Shown one piece after another: positions 1 through 8,914 of a stretch of DNA of 64,000 nucleotides. A program made the position numbers and the translations under genes. The notes below the pieces were generated by a model that was given only the letters and a program-made list of their open reading frames with translations, did not search any database and had not been told where the DNA came from. Origin of the DNA: Betaproteobacteria bacterium (GTDB lineage Bacteria > Pseudomonadota > Gammaproteobacteria > Burkholderiales > SG8-41); contig JAOTVX010000017.1 in assembly GCA_029863175.1 (NCBI GenBank), positions 1-64,000 of the forward strand, written 5' to 3'. How positions within the stretch are numbered: the first letter of the stretch is position 1; every line of letters begins with the position of its first letter.

Positions 1-87
1 CGCCGGGACGGGCGGGACCGGAAGCGGAGCTGTCTGGGCGTGGGACGAGGCGAGTGCCAGCAGCAGTGAGGCGATGATCAGGTGCAT
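1..87 (-). CDS. N-terminus of a secreted protein (partial, cut by window start)
   Basis: An ATG at 87 reads leftward for 29 codons to the window edge without a stop. The peptide starts with Met-His, then a hydrophobic stretch (LIIASLLLALA) and an Ala-rich site ending SSHAQT, followed by a Pro-rich stretch. This is a convincing Sec signal peptide with likely cleavage after SHA, so the mature protein is periplasmic or exported. A good extended -10 element lies 19-27 nt upstream on the same strand. The rest is outside the window, so no family can be assigned. Confidence 0.6.
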   Translation of the reverse strand, partial: MHLIIASLLLALASSHAQTAPLPVPPVPA

Positions 88-105
88 GATGTCTCGCGAG
101 GGGAA

Positions 106-114
106 ATTATAGCA
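106..114 (-). promoter_or_regulatory. Extended -10 promoter element
   Basis: On the minus strand the sequence reads TGCTATAAT, a perfect extended -10 (TGnTATAAT). It sits about 20 nt upstream of the ATG at 87. No good -35 hexamer is visible 16-18 nt further upstream, which is acceptable for extended -10 promoters. The leader would be very short. Confidence 0.5.
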
Positions 115-385
115 AAACGGAGTTGCTTCTCCGGCGATCTTGAACGGAGGCGACGGCTTCCGCGCCGGTAACGCCGTTCCCGCAGCCGATCCCGTGAGGC
201 ACCGCGCGACGCGCCAAGACACGCGTGCGCCCGCTCGGCCTTACCAATGCGCCGGGGTGATCTCGGTCTGTCATGACCGCACTCGGCACCGCGGCGCCTG
301 GCCCTAGGTGGCAGCGGACCGCCTTCGGCAAGCGACGTAAAATCAATTGGTTGCGCCGGCCGGCCGCGTTCCCGGCTGCGGCACC
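115..385. other. Gene-free intergenic stretch
   Basis: About 270 bases between the minus-strand secreted-protein gene and the Hsp20 promoter. The open frames across it have no recognisable family, no plausible ribosome binding site and no continuation into a neighbour. I see no RNA gene, clear hairpin or repeat. Confidence 0.4.
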
Positions 386-415
386 CTTGAAAACCGCGCG
401 GCGGCTCCTATATGG
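386..415 (+). promoter_or_regulatory. Candidate sigma32 (heat-shock) promoter of hsp20
   Basis: CTTGAAA at 386-392 matches the sigma32 -35 core. It is followed after about 14 nt by CCTATATGG (407-415), which resembles the CCCCATnT -10. The element ends 46 nt before the Hsp20 start codon. Small heat-shock genes are classic RpoH targets, and rpoH itself is in this window (46283-47140). The -10 also contains TATAT, so a sigma70 reading cannot be excluded. Confidence 0.45.
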
Positions 416-461
416 CTTCTGTCGGCGCAACGCGCCATCCTTTTTTTAACGGAGAATGGTT

Positions 462-890
462 ATGGCTAATCTCACCCGTTTCAGCCCTTTTGACGACACG
501 CTGGATGATCTGTTCCGTGGTTTTTTCGTGCGCCCGGTGAGCTTCGAGGGTCATCCGAGCGGCACCGGAACATTTCGCGTTGACGTATCCGAGAACGACA
601 AGGCTTATACGCTGCGCGCGGAGCTTCCCGGCGTGAAAAAGGAAGATATCAACGTTACGATCGACGGCGATACCGTCGCGGTCGGCGCCGAAGTGAAGCA
701 CGAAAGGGACGTGAAGAACGATGAGCGTGTCCTGCGTTCCGAGCGTTATGCGGGCAAGCTGTATCGTGCATTTACCCTCGGGCAGACGATGGATGAAGCT
801 TCGGCGACGGCGAAATACGCCGATGGCGTGCTCGAGTTGACACTGCCGAAGAAGGCGGCGGTTCAGGCGAAGCGAATCACCATCCAATAA
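462..890 (+). CDS. Small heat-shock protein, Hsp20/alpha-crystallin family
   Basis: A 142-residue ATP-independent holdase that binds unfolding proteins in the cytoplasm. The alpha-crystallin domain covers roughly residues 35-140. Visible family hallmarks are FRVDVSEND, the AELPGVKKEDI segment, and the A-x-x-x-x-G-V-L motif (AKYADGVLELTLPK) near the end. An ATG at 456 is in frame, but GGAG at 451-454 is ideally spaced (7 nt) only for the ATG at 462, giving MANLTRFSPFDD. A sigma32-like promoter lies upstream and two strong hairpin terminators follow, so it is probably monocistronic. The family call is firm; the exact paralogue is not. Confidence 0.93.
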   Translation: MANLTRFSPFDDTLDDLFRGFFVRPVSFEGHPSGTGTFRVDVSENDKAYTLRAELPGVKKEDINVTIDGDTVAVGAEVKHERDVKNDERVLRSERYAGKLYRAFTLGQTMDEASATAKYADGVLELTLPKKAAVQAKRITIQ

Positions 891-918
891 GAAAACGGCG
901 GCGTTAGCCGCCGTTTTC
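891..918 (+). terminator. Hairpin terminator after hsp20
   Basis: A perfect 12-bp stem (GAAAACGGCGGC, 891-902, with its complement 907-918) and a GTTA loop, one base after the hsp20 stop codon. The 3' side ends in TTTTCTC and the 5' side in an A-run, so it could work in both directions. Confidence 0.8.
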
Positions 919-960
919 TCTACCGTACGATTCGTTACGAAACAAATTCGGACGTTTTAA

Positions 961-997
961 AAAATGCGGCAGGCTGGAAGGCCTGCCGCATTTTTTT
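961..997 (+). terminator. Second hairpin terminator before argB
   Basis: A perfect 14-bp stem (AAAATGCGGCAGGC, 961-974, pairing with 981-994), a 6-nt loop and a run of seven T residues (991-997). It follows the first terminator by about 40 bp and insulates argB from hsp20. TAGAAT at 1002-1007, just after it, could be the -10 for argB. Confidence 0.85.
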
Positions 998-1009
998 GCC
1001 GTAGAATAG

Positions 1010-1936
<927 letters not shown>

Positions 1937-1939
<3 letters not shown>

Positions 1940-1973
1940 GATTGTGCGGCGAAGAAGCGCCGCAAAATCCTTA
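1937..1973 (+). repeat. TAGGA-type hairpin repeat overlapping the argB stop codon
   Basis: The left arm TAGGATTGTGCGGCG (1937-1951) pairs with 1958-1973 with one mismatch and one bulge; the loop is AAGAAG. It has no T-run, so it is not a classical terminator. It belongs to a dispersed family also present at 50084, 50246, 61314, 61981, 62150 and 63029. Confidence 0.65.
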
Positions 1974-2075
1974 TTGACGACTAGATTCATAAGGTCAGAC
2001 ATCGAAGAAACGAGCCGCACGACAGGTCGGCGTGTTATGCGCGCCGCCCTCGAGGCCGTTCTTAGGGGGTAACCG

Positions 2076-2717
2076 ATGTGGCGGCGCGCTTGGATCTTCG
2101 ATCTCGACAACACGCTGCACAACGCCGTACCGCACATCTTTCCGCACATCAACCGCGCGATGACCGCCTATCTGCAGGCGCACCTCGGGCTCGACGAGGC
2201 CGCCGCGGGTGAGTTGCGGCGCCATTACTGGCACCGCTACGGGGCCACACTTCTCGGGCTGATGCGCCATCACGCCACCGATCCGAAGCACTTTCTCTGG
2301 CACACGCACCAGTTCCCGGCGCTCGAGCGCATGCTGGTGCGCGAGCCGCAGCTGCGCACAATCGTCCGGAGGCTGCCGGGGCGCAAGTATGTCTTCTCGA
2401 ATTCTCCGGTGCATTATTCGCGCGCCGTGCTGCGGGCGCTCTCGATCGCCGACCTGTTTCACGACGTGTTCTCGATCGAACACACGCGCTACCGCCCCAA
2501 GCCGGACAGCTACGGTTTCCTGCGCCTGTGCCGCACCAACCACCTCAAGCCGCATCGCTGTATCATGGTGGAGGATTCAATCGAGAACCTGCGTACAGCA
2601 AGCCGGCTCGGCATGAAAACGGTGTGGGTCACGCGGTCGGCCAAGGCACGGGATTTCGTGGACGTGAGCGTGCCGAGCCTCATGCAGTTGCCCCGTAGAC
2701 TGGCCTGTTTACAATAG
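2076..2717 (+). CDS. HAD-superfamily hydrolase, pyrimidine 5'-nucleotidase-like
   Basis: A 213-residue HAD phosphatase. Motif I is FDLDNTLHNA (nucleophile D9, acid D11). Motif II is FSNSP, motif III the KPDSYGF lysine region, and motif IV MVEDSIENLRTA. It resembles the Sdt1/PpnN-linked pyrimidine 5'-nucleotidase subfamily, which dephosphorylates pyrimidine nucleotides. The position between argB and slmA is the standard one in betaproteobacteria. The substrate assignment rests on family resemblance only. Confidence 0.8.
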   Translation: MWRRAWIFDLDNTLHNAVPHIFPHINRAMTAYLQAHLGLDEAAAGELRRHYWHRYGATLLGLMRHHATDPKHFLWHTHQFPALERMLVREPQLRTIVRRLPGRKYVFSNSPVHYSRAVLRALSIADLFHDVFSIEHTRYRPKPDSYGFLRLCRTNHLKPHRCIMVEDSIENLRTASRLGMKTVWVTRSAKARDFVDVSVPSLMQLPRRLACLQ

Positions 2718-2745
2718 GTGTCCGGACACCGGCGCGGACGGGAAC

Positions 2746-3333
2746 ATGGCGGCGAGAACGGGCGAGCGCAAGGACCAGATCCTACAGACGCTGGCGGAGA
2801 TGCTGGAGCGTCCCGCGGGCGAGAAGGTCACCACGGCGGCGCTGGCGGCGCGGCTGCGCGTGTCGGAGGCGGCGCTCTACCGGCACTTCAAGGGCAAGGC
2901 CCAGATGTTCGAGGGACTGATCGAGTTCGTCGAACAGACGTTGTTTGCGCTGGTGAACAAGATCACGGCGGAGGAAAAGAGCGGACTGCGTCAGCTGGAA
3001 GCGATCATCGCGGTGCTGCTCGGGTTTGCGCAGAAGAACCGCGGCATGACACGCGTGCTGATTGGCGATGCTCTGGTCAACGAGGACGAGCGTCTGCAGG
3101 CGCGCATCAACCAGCTGCACGATCGCCTTGAGGCGGTGCTCAAGCAGGCGCTGCGCTTTGGCGTCACCCAGAACGAGATCGCGGCCGAGGTGGACATCGC
3201 CGCACAGGCGAACCTCCTCATGTGCTTCGTCATTGGTCGCTGGCATCAGTTTGCCAAGAGCGGCTTTAAACGCGACCCCGCCGAGCTGTGGGCGAAGCAG
3301 TGGCGGCAGATCATGGAAGGCGTGATCGCCTAG
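2746..3333 (+). CDS. slmA: Nucleoid occlusion factor SlmA (TetR family)
   Basis: A 195-residue TetR-fold DNA-binding protein that blocks FtsZ ring assembly over the nucleoid. The N-terminal HTH covers residues 8-52, with the SlmA-typical TTAALAARLRVSEAALYRHF segment, then a helical dimerisation domain. The C-terminal WAKQWRQIM is also characteristic of SlmA. It lies 28 nt after the HAD gene and is probably co-transcribed with argB. Confidence 0.93.
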   Translation: MAARTGERKDQILQTLAEMLERPAGEKVTTAALAARLRVSEAALYRHFKGKAQMFEGLIEFVEQTLFALVNKITAEEKSGLRQLEAIIAVLLGFAQKNRGMTRVLIGDALVNEDERLQARINQLHDRLEAVLKQALRFGVTQNEIAAEVDIAAQANLLMCFVIGRWHQFAKSGFKRDPAELWAKQWRQIMEGVIA

Positions 3334-3394
3334 TGTTTTTCGCCGCTGCCAGTGCCAGGCCGCGGCACGGCTAATCAACCAAGGGGACAACGCG

Positions 3395-3670
3395 ATGGCG
3401 AATATCACCTCCACGCAACTGGCCGAACTGCTGATCGGCATCGCGCGCGCGCAGCAGGCGATCGCCGACGCGGCGGAAAGCCAGCGGGTGGGCTTCAAGG
3501 GACATCTGGCGTCGGCATTACAGACGGCCGCCCGCAATCGCAACACCGGCCATACGCCCACCCTCATGGATTTCCCGTCACGGGTTCTGCTTGCTCACCA
3601 GGGGCGCAGCGGCCCGGATCTGGAACAGATCACGCGGGATCTGGAGGCGCTGCTCAATCAGCCGTCGTGA
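3395..3670 (+). CDS. Small conserved-looking hypothetical protein
   Basis: A 91-residue protein that I do not recognise. It begins MANITSTQLAELLIGIARAQQAI, predicted helical and without signal peptide or membrane segment. Its tail is charged and rich in Leu and Asp (QITRDLEALL). A GGGGA ribosome binding site lies 8 nt before the ATG. It follows slmA on the same strand and is convergent with the MoeB-like gene. Codon usage looks like its neighbours, so I consider it real. Confidence 0.55.
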   Translation: MANITSTQLAELLIGIARAQQAIADAAESQRVGFKGHLASALQTAARNRNTGHTPTLMDFPSRVLLAHQGRSGPDLEQITRDLEALLNQPS

Positions 3671-3752
3671 GCGCCGCGTCGAATACGGCTGTCGCGATCG
3701 CGACGCGGCCGGCGTGAGGCTTGCCGGCGGAGAGTCACCTGCCGGGTGAGTT

Positions 3753-4532
3753 TCAACCGCGGGCTGAAACCTTGGGGGCGGCCGTCGCCGTTCCGCAAAC
3801 CGGGCAAGCCGGGTCTTTCGCGAGCTTGATCGTGCGCACCCGCATTGTCAGCGCATCGAGGAGCATGAGCCTTCCCGCGAGCGTCTCGCCCGTGTTCGCC
3901 AGCAGCTTGAGTGCCTCGGCTGCCTGGATTGAGCCGATGATTCCGGTCAGTGGGGCGAAGACGCCCATGACGGCACAGCGCACGTCTTCCGACTCGCCGT
4001 GCTCCGGAAAGAGGCAGGCATAGCAAGGTGTATCCGCGGCCCGCAGGTCGAACACCGCAACCTGCCCGTCGAATCGCACCGCCGCGCCGGACACCAGCGG
4101 CTTGCGCAGTCGCACGCAGGCCCGGTTTACCGCGTGCCGGGTGACGAAGTTGTCGCTCCCGTCGATAACGACATCCGCCTGCGCGGCGAGCGTTCGCAGG
4201 CGCTGTTCGTCCACCCGTTCCGCGAGCGTGACCACCTGGACTTCCGGGTTGATTGCCGCCAACGTGACGCGGGCCGATTCCACCTTCTTCAGCCCGATCG
4301 ACTCCGTGCGGTGGACGATCTGGCGCTGCAGATTGGTGAGGTCGACGTCCTCGTCGTCGCACAGGACGATGTGCCCGACACCTGCTGATGCGAGGTAGAG
4401 CGCGACGGGCGAGCCGAGTCCGCCCGCTCCGATCACGAGGGCGCGCGCGGCGAGTAGCTTTTCCTGACCCTCGACGCCGATCTGCGGCAACAGGATGTGC
4501 CGGCTGTAGCGCAGCAGTTGACGGTCATCCAT
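3753..4532 (-). CDS. moeB: MoeB/ThiF-type adenylyltransferase (HesA/MoeB/ThiF family)
   Basis: Adenylates the C-terminal Gly-Gly of a sulfur carrier (MoaD or ThiS) for molybdopterin or thiamine synthesis. The 259 residues start at MDDRQLLRYSRH; the open frame extends upstream through the terminator of ctpA, so the internal ATG at 4532 is chosen. The nucleotide loop GAGGLGS is at 35-41, followed by the D-x-x-x-x-x-N-x-x-R-Q motif (VDLTNLQRQ). Zinc-binding CxxC pairs are visible (CYAC and, near the end, CPVC). There is no C-terminal rhodanese domain. MoeB versus ThiF cannot be settled here. Confidence 0.88.
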   Translation of the reverse strand: MDDRQLLRYSRHILLPQIGVEGQEKLLAARALVIGAGGLGSPVALYLASAGVGHIVLCDDEDVDLTNLQRQIVHRTESIGLKKVESARVTLAAINPEVQVVTLAERVDEQRLRTLAAQADVVIDGSDNFVTRHAVNRACVRLRKPLVSGAAVRFDGQVAVFDLRAADTPCYACLFPEHGESEDVRCAVMGVFAPLTGIIGSIQAAEALKLLANTGETLAGRLMLLDALTMRVRTIKLAKDPACPVCGTATAAPKVSARG

Positions 4533-4565
4533 TGCGCTCACACGGCGCTGCGCGCGGCGAACGCC

Positions 4566-4597
4566 CAAAAACAAACGCCCGGCTGGCGCCGGGCGTT
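4566..4597 (-). terminator. Terminator between ctpA and moeB
   Basis: A perfect 10-bp stem AACGCCCGGC/GCCGGGCGTT (4574-4583 with 4588-4597) and a TGGC loop. On the minus strand it is followed by TTTGTTTTT-like sequence (4566-4575). It stands 31 nt after the ctpA stop and before the chosen moeB start, so moeB expression would need readthrough or its own promoter. Confidence 0.8.
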
Positions 4598-4627
4598 GCA
4601 GAGCGGCGCGGCACTCGCGCCGCAACG

Positions 4628-6037
4628 CTAGTTGGTTTTCGTTCCACTGCGGCTTTTCAGAAACGCGATGGCCTGGTTAAGCTCGTAATCGTGCTTGGAC
4701 ACGATCTGGCCCGGCTCCGGCCTGAGCAGCTTCTCATCGACGTCCGTTGGCCGCGGCTCCGGTAGGAAGTCATAGTGTTTCGCGGCGGCCTCCGTTGCCG
4801 TCGGCTTTTCCGTGGCGGCCTCTTCCAGATGCTTCGTGAGATCGGCCTCGCGCAGCTTGAGCGCGCTGGTCCGTCCGGCCGATCCATCGTCCAGAGGAAT
4901 GTCGGGCTCGATGCCCTTGGCCTGGATCGAGCGCCCATTCGGCGTGTAATAGCGCGCGGTCGTGAGTTTGATGGCCGTGTTGTTCCCGAGCGGCAGGATC
5001 GTTTGCACCGAGCCCTTCCCGAACGTGCGCTGGCCCATGATGACTGCGCGCTCGTGATCCTGCAGCGCTCCGGCGACGATCTCGGAGGCAGAGGCGGAAC
5101 CCCCGTTCACGAGCACGACCATGGGAACCGTCTTCGAATCTTCTGGCAGCCGGCCGATGTAGTCCCGCTCCAGGCGACCGCGCAGATAATGCTCCGGCGT
5201 GGCGCTCAGGCGCATTCTCGAGTCGTCGGTGCGCCCGTCCGTATAGACCACGAGCGATCCTTTCGGCAGGAATGCGGCCGACACCGCGACGGCTCCATTA
5301 AGCAGTCCGCCGGGATCGTTGCGCAGATCGAGCACGATGCCTTTCATGGGCACCTGGTTTTCCTTGAACAGCTGCTCGATCGCGCGCGCCAGGATCTCGC
5401 CCGTGTGCTCCTGGAACTGGGTCACGCGAAAATAGGCGTAGCCGGGCTCGAGCAGCTTGGACTTGACGCTCTGAATCTTTATGATCGCGCGCGTGATCGT
5501 CGCCACGATCGGTTGGGTCTCGCCCTTGCGCACGATCGTCAACGTAATCTGCGTGTTGGGCTTGCCGCGCATGCGCTTCACCGCATCGCTCAACGTCATT
5601 CCCTTTACGGAAGTGTCGTCGAGCTTGACGATGAGGTCGCCCGCCTTGAGCCCGGCGCGCGACGCGGGAGAGTCATCGATCGGCGAGACCACCTTGACGA
5701 AGCCATCTTCCATGCCAACCTCGATGCCCAGCCCGCCGAACTCGCCCTGGGTCCCGACCTGCAGCTCCCTGAATGCTTCCTGGTCGAGATAGGCGGAGTG
5801 CGGGTCGAGCCCGGTCAACATGCCGTTGATGGCCTCGGAGATGAGCTTCTTGTCTGCCACCGGCTCGACGTAATCGCTCTTGACGCGTCCGAATACTTCG
5901 GTGAACGCGCGCAATTCCTCAATCGGCAACGGCGCGGCCAAATCCCGCTGTGCGACCGCGGTCAAATTGAGGCTGACCAGCAAGCCCAGCAGGGCACCGA
6001 TCGCGATCAACCCGAACTGACGAAACTTGTTACGCAT
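4628..6037 (-). CDS. ctpA: Carboxyl-terminal processing protease (S41 family)
   Basis: A 469-residue periplasmic serine protease that trims C-termini of exported proteins. An N-terminal membrane/signal segment covers residues 8-29, the PDZ domain roughly 95-182, and the S41 catalytic core follows. The catalytic dyad is Ser316 in NGGSASASEI with Lys341 in RTFGKGSVQ. The start MRNKFRQ (6037) is chosen because GGGGGAG precedes it; the open frame runs further upstream without signal. It lies in the minus-strand gpmI/envC-like/ctpA block, where the upstream protein is an amidase activator, so a role in envelope maintenance is reasonable. Confidence 0.95.
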   Translation of the reverse strand: MRNKFRQFGLIAIGALLGLLVSLNLTAVAQRDLAAPLPIEELRAFTEVFGRVKSDYVEPVADKKLISEAINGMLTGLDPHSAYLDQEAFRELQVGTQGEFGGLGIEVGMEDGFVKVVSPIDDSPASRAGLKAGDLIVKLDDTSVKGMTLSDAVKRMRGKPNTQITLTIVRKGETQPIVATITRAIIKIQSVKSKLLEPGYAYFRVTQFQEHTGEILARAIEQLFKENQVPMKGIVLDLRNDPGGLLNGAVAVSAAFLPKGSLVVYTDGRTDDSRMRLSATPEHYLRGRLERDYIGRLPEDSKTVPMVVLVNGGSASASEIVAGALQDHERAVIMGQRTFGKGSVQTILPLGNNTAIKLTTARYYTPNGRSIQAKGIEPDIPLDDGSAGRTSALKLREADLTKHLEEAATEKPTATEAAAKHYDFLPEPRPTDVDEKLLRPEPGQIVSKHDYELNQAIAFLKSRSGTKTN

Positions 6038-6122
6038 TGACTGCTCCCCCAAAACCGCACCGCAAGGTGCCTCGTTCTGCAACGCAACACCATGAATAAT
6101 AATGATGTTCTCTAATCGTCCC

Positions 6123-7304
6123 TTACCGGATATCCACCCAAGTAAGGGGGTCCAGAGGTTTACCCTGATACCGCAACTCGAAGTATAAACCTGAATCCGG
6201 GTTGCCGCCGCTGTTGCCGACCGTGGCGATGATCTCGCCGCCGCGGATCGGGTCGCCGACCTGCTTATACAGCGCTTCATTGTTCGCGTAGAGGCTCATG
6301 TAGGCGCTGCCGTGGTCGATGATCATCAGGTTGCCGAAGCCGCGGAGCCAGTCGGCAAACACCACGCGTCCGGCCGCAACGGCTTTCACGTCCTCGCCGG
6401 CCCGCGCCGTGATGAAGACGCCTTTCCAACGCGTGCCGCCGCCAGAGCGTAGACTGCCGAAGTGGCTGGCGAGTTCCCCTCGCACCGGAAGGCTCAAGCG
6501 CCCCTTGAGCTGGTGAAACGCCGTGCCGCCAGTCGAACCGTCCGGCACGCGCTTATTGCTCCGACGGGAACCGCGCCGTTCCCGGGCGACGAGGCGCGCG
6601 AGCTGCTCGACCAGGCGCGCGAGCCGGTTCTCGTCACGCTTGAGCGTGCGAATCTCGCGGCGCTGGCGCTGGATGTCACGCGAGATGCTCGCGAGCACCT
6701 TGTTGCGCGTGCGGCGCTCCTCCCCCAGACGCTGCCGCTGGTCGCGCTGCGCGCGAGTGACTGTGGCGAGCGCTGCCGATTGCTGCCCAGCCTCCCGCGC
6801 CAGCTCGCCGAGGCGGGCGAGATTCGCGCGCACTTCGGCGATCAGCTGCACGCGGGCACGCGAGACGTAGCCGAAGTAGTGCAGGTCACGCGCGATCTGG
6901 TTGGGGTCCTCGCGATTGAGCAGCAGCTTGAGCGGCGCGGCCTTGCCTCCGAGATATTGCCGATAGAGCAGGCGCCCGAGACGCGCCTGCTGTGCTTTGA
7001 GCGTCGCTTCGTGCGTGTGGGATTCCGCGCGTAGCGCGGCGAGCCTGCGATTGATGTTCTGCGATCGCCGTCCCAGATCGCGTAGCGCGCGGTTCGCTTC
7101 CGAGATCGCGCGCTCCGATTCCTTCAGCGCGTCGGCCGCCTCTCCCTTGGTTTCCTCGGCGTCGGCGAGGTCCTTCTGCAACGCGTCGATCCGGCTGCGC
7201 AGTTCTCGCAGTTCCTTCTCCTTGGTCCCGCCGGCCGTCGCCGCGATCCCGCCCGGACTCGCGACCAGAAGTATGAGTAGTACGCCGGCGGCGCGGAGGC
7301 TCAC
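6123..7304 (-). CDS. envC: EnvC-like murein hydrolase activator (degenerate LytM/M23 domain)
   Basis: A 393-residue exported coiled-coil protein. A GTG start at 7304 overlaps the gpmI stop (GTGA) and gives a clean signal peptide (VSLRAAGVLLILLVASPGG). Residues about 25-240 are heptad-rich coiled coil, followed by an Arg-rich linker and a LytM domain (about 285-390). The domain lacks the zinc ligands of active M23 peptidases: the usual HxH is replaced by LYFELR. This is the pattern of EnvC, which activates septal amidases rather than cutting murein itself. Confidence 0.88.
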   Translation of the reverse strand: MSLRAAGVLLILLVASPGGIAATAGGTKEKELRELRSRIDALQKDLADAEETKGEAADALKESERAISEANRALRDLGRRSQNINRRLAALRAESHTHEATLKAQQARLGRLLYRQYLGGKAAPLKLLLNREDPNQIARDLHYFGYVSRARVQLIAEVRANLARLGELAREAGQQSAALATVTRAQRDQRQRLGEERRTRNKVLASISRDIQRQRREIRTLKRDENRLARLVEQLARLVARERRGSRRSNKRVPDGSTGGTAFHQLKGRLSLPVRGELASHFGSLRSGGGTRWKGVFITARAGEDVKAVAAGRVVFADWLRGFGNLMIIDHGSAYMSLYANNEALYKQVGDPIRGGEIIATVGNSGGNPDSGLYFELRYQGKPLDPLTWVDIR

Positions 7305-8830
7305 TGGAACGTGACGAGCGTCTTGCCGGTCATCTCGGAGGGCTGTGGCAGGCCCATCATGGCAAGGAGTGTCGGCGCGACGTCCTGCAGCGCGCCGCCG
7401 CTGGCGATTTTCGCCTTGCGCCCGATGTAGAGCAGAGGCACGACATTGAGCGTATGGGCGGTGTGCGCCTGCTTTGTCACGGTGTCGCGCATCGTTTCCG
7501 CATTGCCGTGGTCGGCCGTGATCAGCACCTCGCCGCCGATCTCCTGCATCGCCGCGACCACCCGGCCGATGCACTCGTCGAGGACCTCGATCGCACGGGT
7601 CGCGGCTGCCAGGTTGCCGGTGTGGCCGACCATGTCGCCGTTCGCGAAATTGCAGATGATGGCGTTGTACTGGCGGCCCCTGATCGCGTCGACCAGCTTG
7701 TCGGTGACCTCGTAGGCGCTCATCTCGGGCTTGAGATCGTAGGTCGCGACGCGGGGCGAGGGCGCGAGGATGCGGTCTTCGCCGGGGTAGGGGGCCTCGA
7801 CGCCCCCGTTGAAGAAATAGGTGACGTGGGCGTACTTCTCGGTCTCGGCGATGCGCAATTGCTTCAGGCCGCGCTGCGAAAGATACTCGCCAAAACCGTT
7901 GGCCACGCTCTGCGGCGAAAACGCCGCGGGGATAGGGGCGAAATCTTCACCATAGCGCGTGAGCGTGCAGTAATAGCCGAGCTGCGGGAAACGCTCGCGC
8001 GGGAACCCGTCGAAGGCGGCCTCGGTGAGCGCGCGCGTCAGCTGCCGCGCGCGGTCGGCGCGAAAATTCATGAACACCACCGTATCGCCATCGCGCATCG
8101 GTGCCGGCTCGCCGACCACGGTTGCCTTCACGAACTCGTCGGTCTCGCCTCGCGCGTATGCGGCGTGCAGCGCGTCCACCGCGGTGGCGCAACAAAACGC
8201 CGCCTTGCCCTGCGTGACGAGAGCGTAGGCCTGGCTCACGCGCTCCCAGCGCTGGTCTCGGTCCATCGCGTAGTAGCGGCCGCAGACCGATGCGATCCGG
8301 CCTCCCCGCAGATCGTCGCACTTGCCCTGCAATGCCAGCAGCGAGGCTTCCGCGCTCTTCGGCGGCGTGTCGCGCCCGTCGAGGAAGGCGTGCACGCGGA
8401 CGTCGCGCACGCCACCGCGAACGGCCATCTCGAGCAGGGCATAAATCTGGGTCTCGTGACTGTGCACCCCGCCCGGCGAGAGCAGTCCGAGAACATGCAA
8501 CGCCTGCCCTGGCGCACGCGCGGTTTCCAGCGCTCTTACGAGCACCGCGTTCCGCGTAAACTCGCCGGTCTCGATCGCGTGCTCGATGCGGGTGTAGTCT
8601 TGGTAGACAACGCGGCCGGCCCCGATGTTCATGTGGCCCACTTCGGAGTTGCCCATCTGGTCCTTGGGCAGGCCGACCCATTTCTCCGAGGCGTCGATCG
8701 TGGTGTGCGGATACCGGGACCAAAGCGCGTCCCAGCGCGGCTTTCGCGCCTGGCAGATCGCATTGTGCTCGCACTCTTCGCGGTAGCCGAAGCCATCGAG
8801 TATGACCAGCAAGACGGGCGTTAGCTTCAT
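7301..8830 (-). CDS. gpmI: 2,3-bisphosphoglycerate-independent phosphoglycerate mutase
   Basis: Interconverts 3- and 2-phosphoglycerate in glycolysis and gluconeogenesis using two metal ions. It has 509 residues, the normal family length. The alkaline-phosphatase-like metal motif is LVILDGFG (D12), the catalytic Ser is S62 in MGNSEVGHMNIGAGR, and HAFLDGRDTPP and ITADHGNAE are also visible. It is the first gene of the leftward block and is divergent from arsR across 84 bp. Confidence 0.97.
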   Translation of the reverse strand: MKLTPVLLVILDGFGYREECEHNAICQARKPRWDALWSRYPHTTIDASEKWVGLPKDQMGNSEVGHMNIGAGRVVYQDYTRIEHAIETGEFTRNAVLVRALETARAPGQALHVLGLLSPGGVHSHETQIYALLEMAVRGGVRDVRVHAFLDGRDTPPKSAEASLLALQGKCDDLRGGRIASVCGRYYAMDRDQRWERVSQAYALVTQGKAAFCCATAVDALHAAYARGETDEFVKATVVGEPAPMRDGDTVVFMNFRADRARQLTRALTEAAFDGFPRERFPQLGYYCTLTRYGEDFAPIPAAFSPQSVANGFGEYLSQRGLKQLRIAETEKYAHVTYFFNGGVEAPYPGEDRILAPSPRVATYDLKPEMSAYEVTDKLVDAIRGRQYNAIICNFANGDMVGHTGNLAAATRAIEVLDECIGRVVAAMQEIGGEVLITADHGNAETMRDTVTKQAHTAHTLNVVPLLYIGRKAKIASGGALQDVAPTLLAMMGLPQPSEMTGKTLVTFQ

Positions 8831-8874
8831 GATTTGAAGAACATACTAGGGCTAAATCACTCGCTGAGACAATT

Positions 8875-8888
8875 TTAGTATATTCTAA
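8875..8888 (+). promoter_or_regulatory. AT-rich inverted repeat, candidate ArsR operator
   Basis: TTAGTAT/ATTCTAA is an inverted repeat with one mismatch, embedded in an AT-only patch (8871-8892) within otherwise GC-rich DNA. It lies 26 nt before the arsR start and inside the divergent gpmI/arsR region, so it could control either gene. It resembles the AT-rich operators of BigR/SqrR-type ArsR proteins by composition only. Confidence 0.45.
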
Positions 8889-8914
8889 TTAAGCAACGTA
8901 ACAGGGACACTTGG

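Noticed and set aside
4775..6040. Long plus-strand frame (about 420 codons) opposite ctpA
   Set aside because: Antisense shadow of a clear S41 protease; composition is Arg/His/Gly-rich with no domain.
6038..6280. N-terminal extension of CtpA by 81 residues
   Set aside because: The extension is low-complexity and overlaps the end of the EnvC-like gene; the internal ATG at 6037 has a strong ribosome binding site and the normal signal segment.
7454..8824. Long plus-strand frame (about 456 codons) opposite gpmI
   Set aside because: Antisense shadow of a well-conserved phosphoglycerate mutase.
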